The notes under the pieces are model-generated. The model did no database searches. It saw nothing but the letters and a program-made list of their open reading frames with translations, and was not told where the DNA came from. The translations under genes were made by a program, and so were the position numbers. Source: Calothrix sp. MO_167.B12 (GTDB lineage: Bacteria; Cyanobacteriota; Cyanobacteriia; Cyanobacteriales; Nostocaceae). From it: a DNA stretch of 64,000 bases. Positions 1 to 11,258 of the stretch are shown piece by piece. The stretch lies in contig JASJCJ010000029.1 in NCBI GenBank assembly GCA_030066045.1, positions 1 to 64,000 of the forward strand. The letters run 5' to 3'. Each line of letters begins with the position of its first letter. Within the stretch, counting starts at the first letter, position 1.

Positions 1-52
1 CGTTGCAAAACGTAATTCTACATTCTAAATTCTAAATTCTACATTCTTTTAA

Positions 53-2113
53 TTATTGATTAATTTGTTCGGGAGGAAAGCCCAGCTTAATTGCTTCTTG
101 GTAAGATTGTTGTGCTTCTTGTTCCCGATTTAATTTTTTTAATGCATAGCCTCGATTAGCCCAGATAAATGGATCTTTAGGTGCAATTTCTTTAGCTTTA
201 TCAAACGCCCGTAGTGCATCAACATAGCGTTCTAATTCCAGAAATGCTAGTCCTTTACCAATCCAGGCTGGATGAAAAATACTTCTGAGTTTCGTGGCTT
301 TTTCAAATGATTCTAGGGCTTGTTGGTAGTCTTTAATAACATGGAGCAGTATTTCTCCTCGGTTATACCAAACTAAATAATCCCTGGGGCGGATTTCAGC
401 GGCTTGATTAAAGGTAGAAAGTGCAGCTTGATGTTCTCTGAGGATATTTTGTGCATTGGCTTTTCCCATTAAAGCCTCATATAATTGATTATTAATTTTG
501 AGTGCTTTATTAAAAGATTCTAACGCCTCTTGGGGTGAATCTAATTTGAGCAATACAGAGCCTCTGTCTGTCCAATAAATAGGTTTATTTGGCTTTTTAT
601 CTAGAAATTCATCATAGGATTTCAATGCCTCTTCAAAGTATGTTTTTGCAGCCTGCTTGTTTTGCAAATTTTCGACTGCAAAACCGATATCTCTCCAAAT
701 TCGGGGATCGTCAGGCTGAAGAATTCTAACTTGCTCAAAACACGCGGATGCTTTCTGGAATTGGCGTTGACCCATGTAAGCTATACCTTTACCGCTCAAA
801 GCATCAGGATTGTTAGGTTCTAGCTTGAGTACTGTCATATAGGTCTTTAAAGCTTGTTCGTATCTTCCCATCAGATATAGTAATTTGCCTTTATTAATTA
901 AGGCTTTGACATAATTAGGTTCGATAGAAATAGCTTTTTCATAATAAGCTAGAGCCTTATTATAGCGACTATTCCTAAACAATACGTCCCCTTGACCTTT
1001 CCATGCTTGAGAAGAATTAGGTTTCAGAGCTTTCAGGTTTGCAAATGCTGTAAATGCGGAGTTTAATTTGTCCTCATCTAGCAGGCGATTACCTTCATGT
1101 AAATAATATAAAGGTCTAACCCAGGGATTGGTGAATTCAATACCTATAAATAATATAATTAGGAATATGGAAGATAATAATAAAAACTGATATTTATTAT
1201 TGACAAATGTAGAGAGTGTTTGTGACTGTTGTGATTGGTAATTACCTGATGTTCCTTGTTGGCTGTTTACCCTAGTTCTATTACTTATTTGAGTTGTCGG
1301 TACATCATTTTCAATTAGTTCTAAGTCCTCAATGACTTCTGTGGCAGATTGATAACGCATGGAGCGATCGCGGTAAACCATTTTGATTAAAATACTTGCC
1401 AATGATGGATTCACTCCCTCTAAAATTACCTCATCTCTCTCGTTTCTAATTAATTCCCTGGGAGAGATTCCAGTTAATAGTTGAATAGCTGTCATTCCCA
1501 AAGAATATATATCACTATTCAGTCTGGGCTGACCTTCCATTTGCTCGGGAGAGCCATATCCTTGGCTATAAATGATGGTTTGAATAGGATTTTGTTCGGA
1601 TACTAAATATTGATTATCTATTTTTTTAACTGCTCCGAAATCAATTAAAACAAATTTATTATCAGATTCTCTTTTAATTAAATTAGCTGGCTTAATATCA
1701 CGATGAATAATATTTTTTTCATGCAAATATTCTAAAACTGCGAGTATCTCTTCTAGAAAAACTACAGTCTCTCTCTGAGTCCAACAATCAACCGCAAGCT
1801 TATCTAAAGTTTTACCTTCTATATATTCTTCTACTAAATAATAGTTTTGCTCGTCTTCAAAATAATTTAAATATTTTGGTATTTGTTGATTTTGATTTAC
1901 ATAAGCTAATATAGCTGCCTCCCTTTGAAACAATTTTTTTGCTGTTTCCACATCAGCTTTTTGAGGCTCTAGCTTCTTAACTACGCAAAGTAAATTATCT
2001 AACAGCTTATCTTTGGCTAAGAAAGTGATTCCAAATCCACCCCTGGATAACTCTTCGATAATTCTGTAACGTTCATATATTAGTTCGTTATTGTGTGTTG
2101 TCATATGAATCAA
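53..2113 (-). CDS. Serine/threonine protein kinase with C-terminal TPR repeats
   Basis: Kinase motifs (GGFGITFLAKD, HRDIKPANLI, DFGAVKK), a TM stretch, then multiple TPR units (A...Y..AL...P). Confidence 0.93.
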   Translation of the reverse strand: MIHMTTHNNELIYERYRIIEELSRGGFGITFLAKDKLLDNLLCVVKKLEPQKADVETAKKLFQREAAILAYVNQNQQIPKYLNYFEDEQNYYLVEEYIEGKTLDKLAVDCWTQRETVVFLEEILAVLEYLHEKNIIHRDIKPANLIKRESDNKFVLIDFGAVKKIDNQYLVSEQNPIQTIIYSQGYGSPEQMEGQPRLNSDIYSLGMTAIQLLTGISPRELIRNERDEVILEGVNPSLASILIKMVYRDRSMRYQSATEVIEDLELIENDVPTTQISNRTRVNSQQGTSGNYQSQQSQTLSTFVNNKYQFLLLSSIFLIILFIGIEFTNPWVRPLYYLHEGNRLLDEDKLNSAFTAFANLKALKPNSSQAWKGQGDVLFRNSRYNKALAYYEKAISIEPNYVKALINKGKLLYLMGRYEQALKTYMTVLKLEPNNPDALSGKGIAYMGQRQFQKASACFEQVRILQPDDPRIWRDIGFAVENLQNKQAAKTYFEEALKSYDEFLDKKPNKPIYWTDRGSVLLKLDSPQEALESFNKALKINNQLYEALMGKANAQNILREHQAALSTFNQAAEIRPRDYLVWYNRGEILLHVIKDYQQALESFEKATKLRSIFHPAWIGKGLAFLELERYVDALRAFDKAKEIAPKDPFIWANRGYALKKLNREQEAQQSYQEAIKLGFPPEQINQ

Positions 2114-3361
2114 TCAAATGAATTAGTGTGAAATTGACATTTATCATCAAATAATCAAAAGACATATTCTTAACATATCGAATCAGAGTCCTTAATAATA
2201 GATGCAGTGGGCTAATAGCTGGAAGATAATTTTAATAAAATTTTATATTATTTTAATTGTATAGCTTGTATTTGTATGAAAAACAATTATGTATATAATC
2301 TACACCCTTTTGTCAATCTCACAACCAAACATGAAAAACCTCACCCTCGCTTTTTGCTACACAAAAATCTTTCCCTCTCCTTATTAAGGAGGATGTCCGC
2401 TCTTGTCAGAGTGAGGCTCTTTTCAAGTTAGTCCCACTTTGCTCCAAGCCGCGCTTCGTTCATCTACATATACATATCTTGCACTTTCTCAATAAGGGTA
2501 AGGTGGGCATTGGTGGGTTACGAAAAATTAAGGGTTTCAGACTCTAATTTTCTCAATAATCTTATGGTGCAAGATGTGAATATACGTTTGTACGTAAACA
2601 AGGATGAAAATAGGCGCACGCAATGCACTCCCTAATGGGCGCTTATTAACTGTTTTCTAGCTAGTTCCTCATGGTCAAATCTCACAACCTGCCCATGAAA
2701 ATATCTTGAGTGCGGTTCCTACACCTAAGCTGTCAAGCATTAACCGTCAACCATCAACTAACAACTAACAACTAACAACCATTTTCAAACTACTCCCCCA
2801 CGGAAAAATCCCACAACCAAGGATGAAAAGGCTTTGTGTACTAACTCCTCAAGTTAGCACGCAATGCGCCCCTACCAATTATGCGCTGATTAACTATTTT
2901 CAAGTTAGCCCCCCACGGTCAAATCCCACAACCTGCCCATGAAAATAATTCCCTCACTCTGGGCGGGGAAACCCCGCCCCTACTCCTGAACTCTCTATTT
3001 TCAAGTTAGTCCCCCACGGTCAAATTCCACAACCTGCCCATGAAAATAATTCCCTCACTCTGGGCGGGGAAACCCCGCCCCTACTCCTGAACTCTCTATT
3101 TTCAAGTTAGCCCCCCACGGTCAAATCCCACAACCTGCCCATGAAAATACCTCCCTCATTCCTTCACTCCTTCCCTCCCTCACTCCCTCACTCCTTCCCT
3201 CCTTCCCTCCTTCCCTCTGGCTTCGCGTTGACAGCAGTCTTTGAGCAAACAACTTGCCATAATGGATCATCGAAAATCTGATAACAGCCTAAAATTAAGA
3301 AACTTGCACTGATTACTGAGTCAGTTAAAAATGTATAGGCAAAGCACGCGGGGAAACTAAC

Positions 3362-4789
3362 GTGAGTCACGGATTTGATTATGATTTAGTAATTATAGGC
3401 GCTGGTGTGGGTGGACACGGCGCAGCTTTACACGCCGTTAGCTGCGGCTTAAAAACAGCGATTATTGAAGCAGGGGATATGGGAGGAACCTGTGTTAACC
3501 GGGGCTGTATTCCATCTAAGGCCTTGTTAGCGGCCTCTGGTCGTGTGCGAGAATTAAAGAATGCTCACCACCTGAAAACCCTAGGTATTCAAGTGGGGAA
3601 TGTGGAATTTGATCGCCAAGCGATCGCAGATCATGCTAATAATCTAGTAGCTAAGATCCAAGGGGATTTGACTAACAGTCTCAAACGCCTAGGTGTAGAT
3701 ATCATCCGGGGTTGGGGAAAAATTGCCGGGACACAAAAGGTAAGTATAACTACAGATGGTGGAGATAAAACTATTACCGCCCAAGATATAATTCTTTCCC
3801 CTGGTTCTGTTCCCTTTGTTCCCCCAGGCATTGAGGTAGATGGTAAAACTGTATTTACTAGTGACCAAGCTGTAAAGTTGGAATCCTTGCCAGATTGGGT
3901 AGCAATTATTGGTAGTGGTTACATCGGTTTGGAGTTTGCAGATGTTTACTCGGCTTTGGGTAGTGAGATCACTATTATTGAAGCTTTACCCCAATTGATG
4001 CCGACTTTTGACAGAGACATTGCTAAACTGGCAGAACGGGTGTTAATTACTCCTAGGGATATAGAAACTTATGCCGGCATATATGCCAAGAAAATTATCC
4101 CTGGTTCCCCTGTGGTGATTGAATTAGCTGATTTCCAAACCAAAGAAGATGTGGATGTATTGGAAGTTGATGCTTGTTTGGTAGCTACTGGACGCATCCC
4201 AGCTACCCAAAATCTAGGTTTGGATGCTGTGGGTGTGGAACTCGATCGCCGCAATTTTATTCCTGTTAATGATACCATGTCTGTGTTGAGTGGGGGAGAA
4301 CCCGTACCCCATTTGTGGGCGATTGGGGATGCCACTGGCAAAATGATGTTAGCTCATGCTGCTTCCGCTCAAGGGATTATCGCAGTGGAAAATATCTGCG
4401 GTAAAAGTAAAAATGTGGATTATCTGAGTATTCCTGCTGCGGCGTTTACCCACCCAGAAATTAGCTATGTGGGGTTGACAGAAGCTCAAGCCAAAGAAAA
4501 AGGTGAGGCCCAAGGATTTACAGTTAAGGCGACTAAGAGTTACTTTAAAGGGAATTCTAAAGCTTTAGCCGAAGGTGAAGCTGATGGTATGGCTAAAGTA
4601 ATTTATCGCCAAGATACAGGGGAAGTATTAGGGGTGCATATTTTTGGTATCCATGCTTCCGATTTGATCCATGAAGCTTCAGCTGCCATTGCTAACCGTC
4701 AACAAGTACAAGAGTTAGCTCATTTAGTACACGCCCATCCTACCCTTTCCGAGGTTCTGGATGAAGCTTATAAACGAGCGATCGCCTAA
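3362..4789 (+). CDS. lpdA: Dihydrolipoyl dehydrogenase
   Basis: FAD-binding [13 protein letters not shown], redox motif [17 protein letters not shown]-terminal HAHPTLSE. Confidence 0.95.
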   Translation: MSHGFDYDLVIIGAGVGGHGAALHAVSCGLKTAIIEAGDMGGTCVNRGCIPSKALLAASGRVRELKNAHHLKTLGIQVGNVEFDRQAIADHANNLVAKIQGDLTNSLKRLGVDIIRGWGKIAGTQKVSITTDGGDKTITAQDIILSPGSVPFVPPGIEVDGKTVFTSDQAVKLESLPDWVAIIGSGYIGLEFADVYSALGSEITIIEALPQLMPTFDRDIAKLAERVLITPRDIETYAGIYAKKIIPGSPVVIELADFQTKEDVDVLEVDACLVATGRIPATQNLGLDAVGVELDRRNFIPVNDTMSVLSGGEPVPHLWAIGDATGKMMLAHAASAQGIIAVENICGKSKNVDYLSIPAAAFTHPEISYVGLTEAQAKEKGEAQGFTVKATKSYFKGNSKALAEGEADGMAKVIYRQDTGEVLGVHIFGIHASDLIHEASAAIANRQQVQELAHLVHAHPTLSEVLDEAYKRAIA

Positions 4790-4809
4790 TATCCATATCC
4801 TAACCTGAA

Positions 4810-4842
4810 GTCCTTTGTTATTGTCAAGAAGTAACAAAGGAC
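4810..4842 (+). terminator. Rho-independent terminator after lpdA
   Basis: GTCCTTTGTTA...TAACAAAGGAC perfect 11-bp stem followed by TTTTAAT. Confidence 0.8.
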
Positions 4843-5123
4843 TTTTAATCTGAATGACAATCTAATATCAAGTCCGGGAGTAAGCCCATAATATAGCTGT
4901 AGCCATTTTGATTAGGACAGTATTGCTTGACTCAATGACTCCCACCTGTCAACTGTCAACTGTCAACTGTCAACATCAAAAACGTCCTAACTTGACTGGC
5001 TATAGCTATAAAATAACCTTATAACCTTTGCGTCTTAGGGTCTTTGCGTGAGTTTTATTAAGGGTGTGTAAGGGGACATAATATAAAATCTAAAATCCAA
5101 AATCCAAAATCCAAAATTACAAT

Positions 5124-6023
5124 ATGCAGATTCGTCGCCGACAACCTAATCCAGCCATTGCTTCTTCTTCTGTACAATATCAAGTAGCATTACCGGATGC
5201 CGAACCCAATAATATCCTTGAAAAAATAGTTTGGCATAAAGAAGTAGAAGTAGATCAAAGACGCTTAAAACAGTCTTTGCAAGATTTACAACGCCAAGTC
5301 CAGAATGTAGCACCTCCACGGGATTTTCTGGCTGCATTGCAACAAGGAAAAACCAAACCAGCACTCATCGCTGAAGTCAAAAAAGCTTCCCCCAGCAAAG
5401 GGGTTTTATGTGCTGATTTTGACCCCGTAGCTATTGCCCAGCAGTACCAAGCAGGCGGAGCTAGTTGTCTTTCTGTTCTCACAGATGAAAAGTTCTTTCA
5501 AGGCAGTTTTGATTACTTAGCTCAGATTCGCAATACAGTAGATTTACCACTTTTGTGCAAGGATTTCATCATCTATCCTTATCAGATGTATGTGGCACGG
5601 GTGCAGGGTGCAGACGCGGTACTGTTAATTGCTGCGGTACTGAGCGTGAGCGATTTACAATACTTCCTGAAAATTGCTCATGCTCTGAATATGACTGCTT
5701 TGATAGAGGTTCACACCCTAGCAGAATTGGATCGTGTGTTAACTTTAGATGGTGTTTCTTTAGTAGGTATTAATAATCGTAATTTGTCAGACTTCTCCGT
5801 GGATTTACAAACTACTTGCCAGATTTTAGAGGCAAGGGCTGAAAAACTACAAGAAAAGGGAATTCTGGTTGTCAGTGAGTCTGGACTGTACAACAAAGAA
5901 CACCTGGATTTAGTGCAAACAGCCGGTGCATCTGCTGTACTCATTGGAGAATCTTTGGTTAAACAATCAGATCGAAAATTAGCGATTGCTAATTTGTTTA
6001 CTCCATTCAGTACTCGCGCCTGA
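5124..6023 (+). CDS. trpC: Indole-3-glycerol phosphate synthase
   Basis: [53 protein letters not shown]. Confidence 0.95.
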   Translation: MQIRRRQPNPAIASSSVQYQVALPDAEPNNILEKIVWHKEVEVDQRRLKQSLQDLQRQVQNVAPPRDFLAALQQGKTKPALIAEVKKASPSKGVLCADFDPVAIAQQYQAGGASCLSVLTDEKFFQGSFDYLAQIRNTVDLPLLCKDFIIYPYQMYVARVQGADAVLLIAAVLSVSDLQYFLKIAHALNMTALIEVHTLAELDRVLTLDGVSLVGINNRNLSDFSVDLQTTCQILEARAEKLQEKGILVVSESGLYNKEHLDLVQTAGASAVLIGESLVKQSDRKLAIANLFTPFSTRA

Positions 6024-6233
6024 ATCAGCATAGCCCCGATTAACTGATGTTAAGTTATTAACTCTAGTTACAATGGGTATAAAGCACCCCTCTATCTCTC
6101 TGTAAAAACCTCAAGAGTAGCTTTTCGCTGCAATAGAGGTTTTACCTAGAGATTTCTCAAGTAAACTCAAATTCATTTGCACCTTACCCACTACTCACAC
6201 AAATTGCCAAACTAGAAATTATCAATCAATTAT

Positions 6234-6485
6234 ATGGAGCAAATTCCTCTACCTGCACCAGTTCACTATGAACTGATATTGCAACTGTTAGAACGACAAA
6301 CAATGGCAGCAGTCAGTAATGACCCCAATCTGAGAAATCAGGTCAATCAACTAATTATTACTTTACGTAAAGCTGCCGTTCAACAAAAACAATTGGAAGA
6401 AATTTGCCAATTTTCTTCTGTGAACATAGATCACCGTTGGTCAATCAATCATCATCAAGCTTCATCAGCTAATACTGGCGATTAA
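6234..6485 (+). CDS. Small conserved cyanobacterial protein (DUF5340-like)
   Basis: 83-aa ORF resembling the remembered DUF5340 pattern (HYELILQLLERQTM...). Confidence 0.6.
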   Translation: MEQIPLPAPVHYELILQLLERQTMAAVSNDPNLRNQVNQLIITLRKAAVQQKQLEEICQFSSVNIDHRWSINHHQASSANTGD

Positions 6486-6950
6486 ATTCTCTTGTTTTTT
6501 TATCTTCTCACACTTCCAGGGTTCGCTCCCACATTGATTACTTGATTATGTATAGCGCTACGCGCTAGGGAACAGGGAACAGGGAACAGGGAACGGGGAA
6601 CAGCAGGCTGTCAAAGGGTTTGCTAGATTTAGAAATGTCCGCGCCCCGTCAGGCGTAGTGCTATATCGCCCACCCCATACAGACAATGCAAACAAGGTTG
6701 GGCTGATTCACTATTGAGACAGAATAGAGGCTAAATAGGTTCAGAATAGCTGTAAATTAATAACTAATATCTGCAATTATTTACATTTATTTACTTATTG
6801 ACTAAACAGTATTGATTCATAAAAAGTCAAAGCTAGAGAACGCAATACTTTTGACTTTCCTGCATCAGTTTCTGGTATGGGGGTGAACAAAAAAATGTGT
6901 GGGAGAGCCAAGATACTTATTACTTATTACTTATTACTTATTACTTAATA

Positions 6951-6980
6951 AAGAGCCAGTTGGTGATGCAACTGGCTCTT
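6951..6980. terminator. Strong intergenic hairpin, probable terminator
   Basis: AAGAGCCAGTT-GGTGATGC-AACTGGCTCTT. Confidence 0.65.
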
Positions 6981-7109
6981 CGTATTGGTATTTTGCTTAA
7001 AAGGTGGAAATTATCGCCAAAGTCAGAGTAAACGAGCTGATAAATTAATCTTCGTTCAAAATTAAGTAGATATGACATAAGCCAATTCTCCCAAATGAAC
7101 TACTCATGT

Positions 7110-7307
7110 CTAAGCAGTCTCCAGCCAATCATAAATTTTGTCTAACTGTTCTAGAGTAATTAACCCATACTGCCAAAGAATCATAGGTAAGGGACCAGGA
7201 TCTTGTTCACAGTGTCTCAGAGCAACGGAAATTGAAGCCGTGGAAATGGCTAGGTCTTCTTGCAAAAAATCAATTAATCGAGAATAAGAATAGGTTGATG
7301 GTAGCAT
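7110..7307 (-). CDS. Small cyanobacterial protein (DUF2949-like)
   Basis: 65 aa: RLIDFLQEDLAIS...LPMILWQYGLITLEQLDKIYDWL. Confidence 0.7.
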   Translation of the reverse strand: MLPSTYSYSRLIDFLQEDLAISTASISVALRHCEQDPGPLPMILWQYGLITLEQLDKIYDWLETA

Positions 7308-8073
7308 TTACGTCTCACCTCCTTGTGCAGAAAGTATTGTCATATATAAATTCACAATTTGCTTTTACAAATAGCCAATATTTGATCTGTCACTGTAGCT
7401 GGGAATACCTAGTAGTCTAAAACTACTGATCTAGCATTGGTTAATGGAAATACCAGCAAGAAATTCTGATTTACATTTTCCTCGATTGCTTTCCCTCATC
7501 ACCAGCATATTTAGCAATGGAAATTGGCTACATTGTGTTCCAGGCAACTCTTAACTCTTAAGAGGGAACAGTGAAGGTGTGTAGCGGGGGATTAAACCCT
7601 CGCCAACCCATACCGCCTATAGGCGGGGAACTTAAACCCAATAGGAGGGGAGAGTCAACATAACAGCCAACAAATTTGTTGATCTACTCGCAAACTCTCA
7701 CTGTTGCCTGTTTCCTGTTGCCTATTCCCTCTCCCGTTGGCGCAACCGCCCACTCAAGGGCTAAGGAGTTGATTTGGGCGATTGATTTAACAACATATTG
7801 GACAACAGAAATTCCGTAGCCTCTATACTCCCCTATTGGAGGATTTTTATATGTATGCCAAAAGGTAGATTTTTCGTTACCAAACCTGAGAGGTATGATC
7901 AAAATCTGGTGACAAAAAAACTACATATGACCGATTCAGTATTTTATCTTATCCCTAAAATTAACTTTTTTACCAAGAGTTATTTCCTTTTTTTGATGAA
8001 AATACTGTAAAGCTTTGACTAGTCTACTACGTAGCTATATTCATAATACGATTTATCTACGTAATAAATCGTA

Positions 8074-8583
8074 TTATAAGTAATTAATTGTTACTCTGTC
8101 TCCTACTTTTAATCCTAATTCAACTGCTCTACCAGAGCGAAGTTCGATTACTTGATCGATGGGTGTATTAGGACCGTAAGTAGGACAATCAATTTTTTGG
8201 CATGGAGGTACAGAAGCAGCGATCGCCTTTACTTTATTTTTGTGCAAAAATATCATATCTAAGGGAACGGGCACGTTTTTCATCCAGAAACTCACCGCTC
8301 GAGGGGAAGGGAATGGAAATAACATTCCTCGGTCATCTGGTAAAGCAGGACGATACATGAGTCCCATAGCCTGCTGTTGGGGGGTTCGTGCTACTTCCAA
8401 ATTGATTTTAGTCCCATTCGGCAGGGTAGCGATCGCGGAAATTGGTAATTGTTGACCCAGTTGTGTGGGGCTGGGTGTGGGAGAGTTAGTTTCGCTCATG
8501 GGTGCTTCAGCTAGTGTGGGAGCAGAACAGCCAACGATAATTATACTCAGGGTGATTGAGAATAAACTGAACCAACGAATCAT
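8074..8583 (-). CDS. DUF192 family secreted/lipoprotein
   Basis: Signal/lipobox (IVGCSAP) and DUF192 pattern QQAMGLMYRPALPDDRGMLFPF...FWMKNVPVPLDMIF. Confidence 0.88.
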   Translation of the reverse strand: MIRWFSLFSITLSIIIVGCSAPTLAEAPMSETNSPTPSPTQLGQQLPISAIATLPNGTKINLEVARTPQQQAMGLMYRPALPDDRGMLFPFPSPRAVSFWMKNVPVPLDMIFLHKNKVKAIAASVPPCQKIDCPTYGPNTPIDQVIELRSGRAVELGLKVGDRVTINYL

Positions 8584-8784
8584 ACAATTTTGGATTTTGG
8601 ATTTTAGATTTTGGATTTTGGATTTTAAATCACTGGGTCAAATTAAATATAAAACCTCACCCTCTTGGGAGTGGGAGAGTGGGGGAGTGGGAGAGTGGGG
8701 GAGTGGACTATTCAAGAATCCCCCGGCTTTTAGCAGTGGGGAGTATCAAGGTTATAATATCTCATCATTTATAGCTAAATATAT

Positions 8785-9924
8785 ATGGTTGATTATCTGA
8801 TTTTTTTGGCAATCTCCACGTCGATTTTTGCCTTATTTGGTCTGGGACTAAACTTACAATGGGGCTTTACGGGGTTAATTAACTTTGGTCATGTAGGATT
8901 TATGACCTTGGGTGCTTACACCACAGTATTGTTAACCCTCAAAGGTGTACCCCTATTGATAGCGGCTATTGTGGGGGCGAGTATAGCTGGCTTACTGGGT
9001 TTAGTGATTGGCTTATCTACTTTACGCCTGCGGGAGGATTATCTAGCCATTGTCACCATTGGAGTGGGAGAAGTAATTCGCCTGATAATTAATAACCAGG
9101 AATTACCTGTGGGTGATAGTTGGGTATCTGGAGCATTTGGCGTACAAAGTTATCCGATTCCCTTAGCTAATATACAACCCAATTTATTCTGGAAAATAGT
9201 CATGATTGGGCTATTAACCTTAGTCGCACTTGCAACTATGTTTGCCCTGTGGCGGTGGATTCGTACTGCTCAAAAATTACTGGTAACAGATGCTCCTCAA
9301 CGCTCCAGTCGTCAGCAAGAGTTTTTATCCCGTTTAATCATTGGTAGTTTGTTAGGGGTGCTATCAGCAGCAATTTATATTTCTGGGGTGATATCTCTAT
9401 ATAATTACACCCCCAAAGCAGGGTTGATGCTGTTATTATTAATAGTATTAGCCTTCGTATTTTGGCGTTTAGAACTTGTATTGCGATCGCCTTGGGGAAG
9501 AGTCCTCAAAGCCATCCGCGAAGACGAGGAAGTACCCAAGGCTCTGGGAAAAAATGTCTTTTGGTATAAGCTACAATCATTAATGTTAGGGGGAGCGATC
9601 GCTGGAGTCGCAGGTGCTTTTTTCGCATGGCAGTTAAGTGCTATTTACCCCGATAATTTTCAGCCACAATTGACCTTTGATTGTTGGATTATGGTGATTT
9701 TAGGTGGCTCTGGGAATAATATTGGCACTCTGTTGGGAGCAGTAATTTTCTTTACCTACGACACCTTAACTCGGGAATTTTTACCGAAAATATTTACCCA
9801 ATTGAATGTAGAACAATTAGGTGCATTTCGCATCATGGTAATTGGTTTAATTCTGATGGTACTCATGGTTTGGCGACCCCAAGGTATTTTAGGAAAAAAG
9901 GAGGAACTAACCCTTGGCAAATAA
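8785..9924 (+). CDS. livM: Branched-chain/neutral amino-acid ABC transporter permease (LivM type)
   Basis: GLNLQWGFTGLINFGHVGFMTLGAY and multiple TM segments; stop overlaps the start of the ATPase gene. Confidence 0.9.
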   Translation: MVDYLIFLAISTSIFALFGLGLNLQWGFTGLINFGHVGFMTLGAYTTVLLTLKGVPLLIAAIVGASIAGLLGLVIGLSTLRLREDYLAIVTIGVGEVIRLIINNQELPVGDSWVSGAFGVQSYPIPLANIQPNLFWKIVMIGLLTLVALATMFALWRWIRTAQKLLVTDAPQRSSRQQEFLSRLIIGSLLGVLSAAIYISGVISLYNYTPKAGLMLLLLIVLAFVFWRLELVLRSPWGRVLKAIREDEEVPKALGKNVFWYKLQSLMLGGAIAGVAGAFFAWQLSAIYPDNFQPQLTFDCWIMVILGGSGNNIGTLLGAVIFFTYDTLTREFLPKIFTQLNVEQLGAFRIMVIGLILMVLMVWRPQGILGKKEELTLGK

Positions 9925-10693
9925 TCTATCTGCCACACCTCTACTTGCTGCTAGTGGAGTTTGTAAGAGTTTTGGCGGCATTCAAGCAGTTAATAATGCA
10001 GAGATTCAAGTTACTCAAGGTAGTATCACCGGCTTAATTGGTCCCAATGGTGCTGGTAAAACCACCCTGTTTAATTTACTTTCTAACTTTATTCGTGCCG
10101 ATAAAGGCAAGGTGGTATTTGATGGGGAACCGATTCACCACTTACAGAGCCATAAAATTGCCCAACAAGGGCTAGTAAGGACATTTCAGGTGGCCCGTGC
10201 CCTATCCCGGTTATCGGTGCTGGAAAATATGCTCCTGGCAGCGCAAAAACAAACTGGAGAGAAATTTTGGGCTGTGCAATTCCAACCCCATATGGTTGCC
10301 AAGGAGGAAAAGGAACTGCGGGACAAAGCCATGTTCCTCCTAGAATCTGTTGGTTTGGCACACAAAGCCCAGGACTATGCCGGAGGTTTATCGGGGGGAC
10401 AACGCAAACTATTAGAGATTGGTAGGGCATTAATGACCGATCCGAAACTAATTTTGTTAGATGAACCCGCAGCGGGGGTTAATCCCACCCTAATTAGAGA
10501 AATTTGCGATCGCATTGTCGCCTGGAATAAAGATGGTATGACTTTCTTAATTATTGAACATAATATGGATGTAATTATGTCCTTATGCGATCGAGTATGG
10601 GTATTAGCAGAAGGGCAAAATCTAGCAGTAGGTTCCCCAGAGGAAATTCAAACCAACTCGCAGGTTTTAGAAGCTTATTTAGGTACATCGTGA
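9914..10693 (+). CDS. livG: Branched-chain/neutral amino-acid ABC transporter ATP-binding protein (LivG type)
   Basis: Walker A GPNGAGKTTLFN, signature LSGGQRKLLEI, Walker B LILLDEPAAGVNP. Confidence 0.93.
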   Translation: MANNLSATPLLAASGVCKSFGGIQAVNNAEIQVTQGSITGLIGPNGAGKTTLFNLLSNFIRADKGKVVFDGEPIHHLQSHKIAQQGLVRTFQVARALSRLSVLENMLLAAQKQTGEKFWAVQFQPHMVAKEEKELRDKAMFLLESVGLAHKAQDYAGGLSGGQRKLLEIGRALMTDPKLILLDEPAAGVNPTLIREICDRIVAWNKDGMTFLIIEHNMDVIMSLCDRVWVLAEGQNLAVGSPEEIQTNSQVLEAYLGTS

Positions 10694-10782
10694 AGAGTGA
10701 AGGAGTGTAGGAGGGAAGGAGTGAAGGAGGGAAGGAGTGAAGGAGTGAAGGAGGGAAGGAGTGAAGGAGTGAAGGAGGGAAC
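10691..10782. repeat. Purine-rich short tandem repeat (GGAGTGAA/GGAGGGAA units)
   Basis: Direct reading of iterated GAAGGAGTGAAGGAGGGAAGGAG. Confidence 0.9.
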
Positions 10783-11043
10783 ATTCCATATGTTTACAGC
10801 AGTTTTCATCTATTTGAACCACATCTTCATGTAGGGGTTTAGCAGTGCTAAACCCCTACGGTGTGGTCTATTTACCTGAAAATCGCTGTAAATTTGTAGT
10901 GCGGGCATCTTGCCCGCTTTGTATCCCACATTCCGCACGTAGATGAAAACTTCTCAATATTTTTAAAATGCTTGTATGATAAGCTTTTCGGCAATTAGGC
11001 TTGATTGCATTCAACCTGCAATACTTCTGCATAACTGCTACTT

Positions 11044-11258
11044 AGGACTTGCTGAAAAAGTTTTTTGATGGGGGTAGGGAATAGGCAATAGGCAATAGGC
11101 AATAGTTCGGTGCCTATGGGTTTCTATTCTTTTTACCATCAAAAATAGCAGATGCAAGGATTTTAGGTTTAAAATCCTAATTTCCTTGCACTTATTCCCC
11201 AATAAAATAGCCTCAAAGCATTGACACATCAATATTTTTCAGTTATTCAGCAAACCCT
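11044..11258. mobile_element. MITE-like element family C, copy 1
   Basis: Ends AGGACTTGCTGAAAAAG...AGTTATTCAGCAAACCCT; flanked by ACTT/ACTT. Confidence 0.65.

Noticed and set aside
2895-3149. Regularly spaced repeats that might be read as a CRISPR array
   Set aside because: The intervening segments are the same sequence rather than unique spacers, and no cas genes are present. This is tandem duplication of an intergenic repeat.
3631-5773. Minor ORFs inside lpdA and trpC (e.g. 3631..3831, 4069..4341, 5146..5364, 5555..5773)
   Set aside because: Overlap strongly supported genes on the other strand or frame, with no family signal.
10575-10784. ORF of 69 aa (FPPSLLHSFPPSLL)
   Set aside because: Translation of an STRR.
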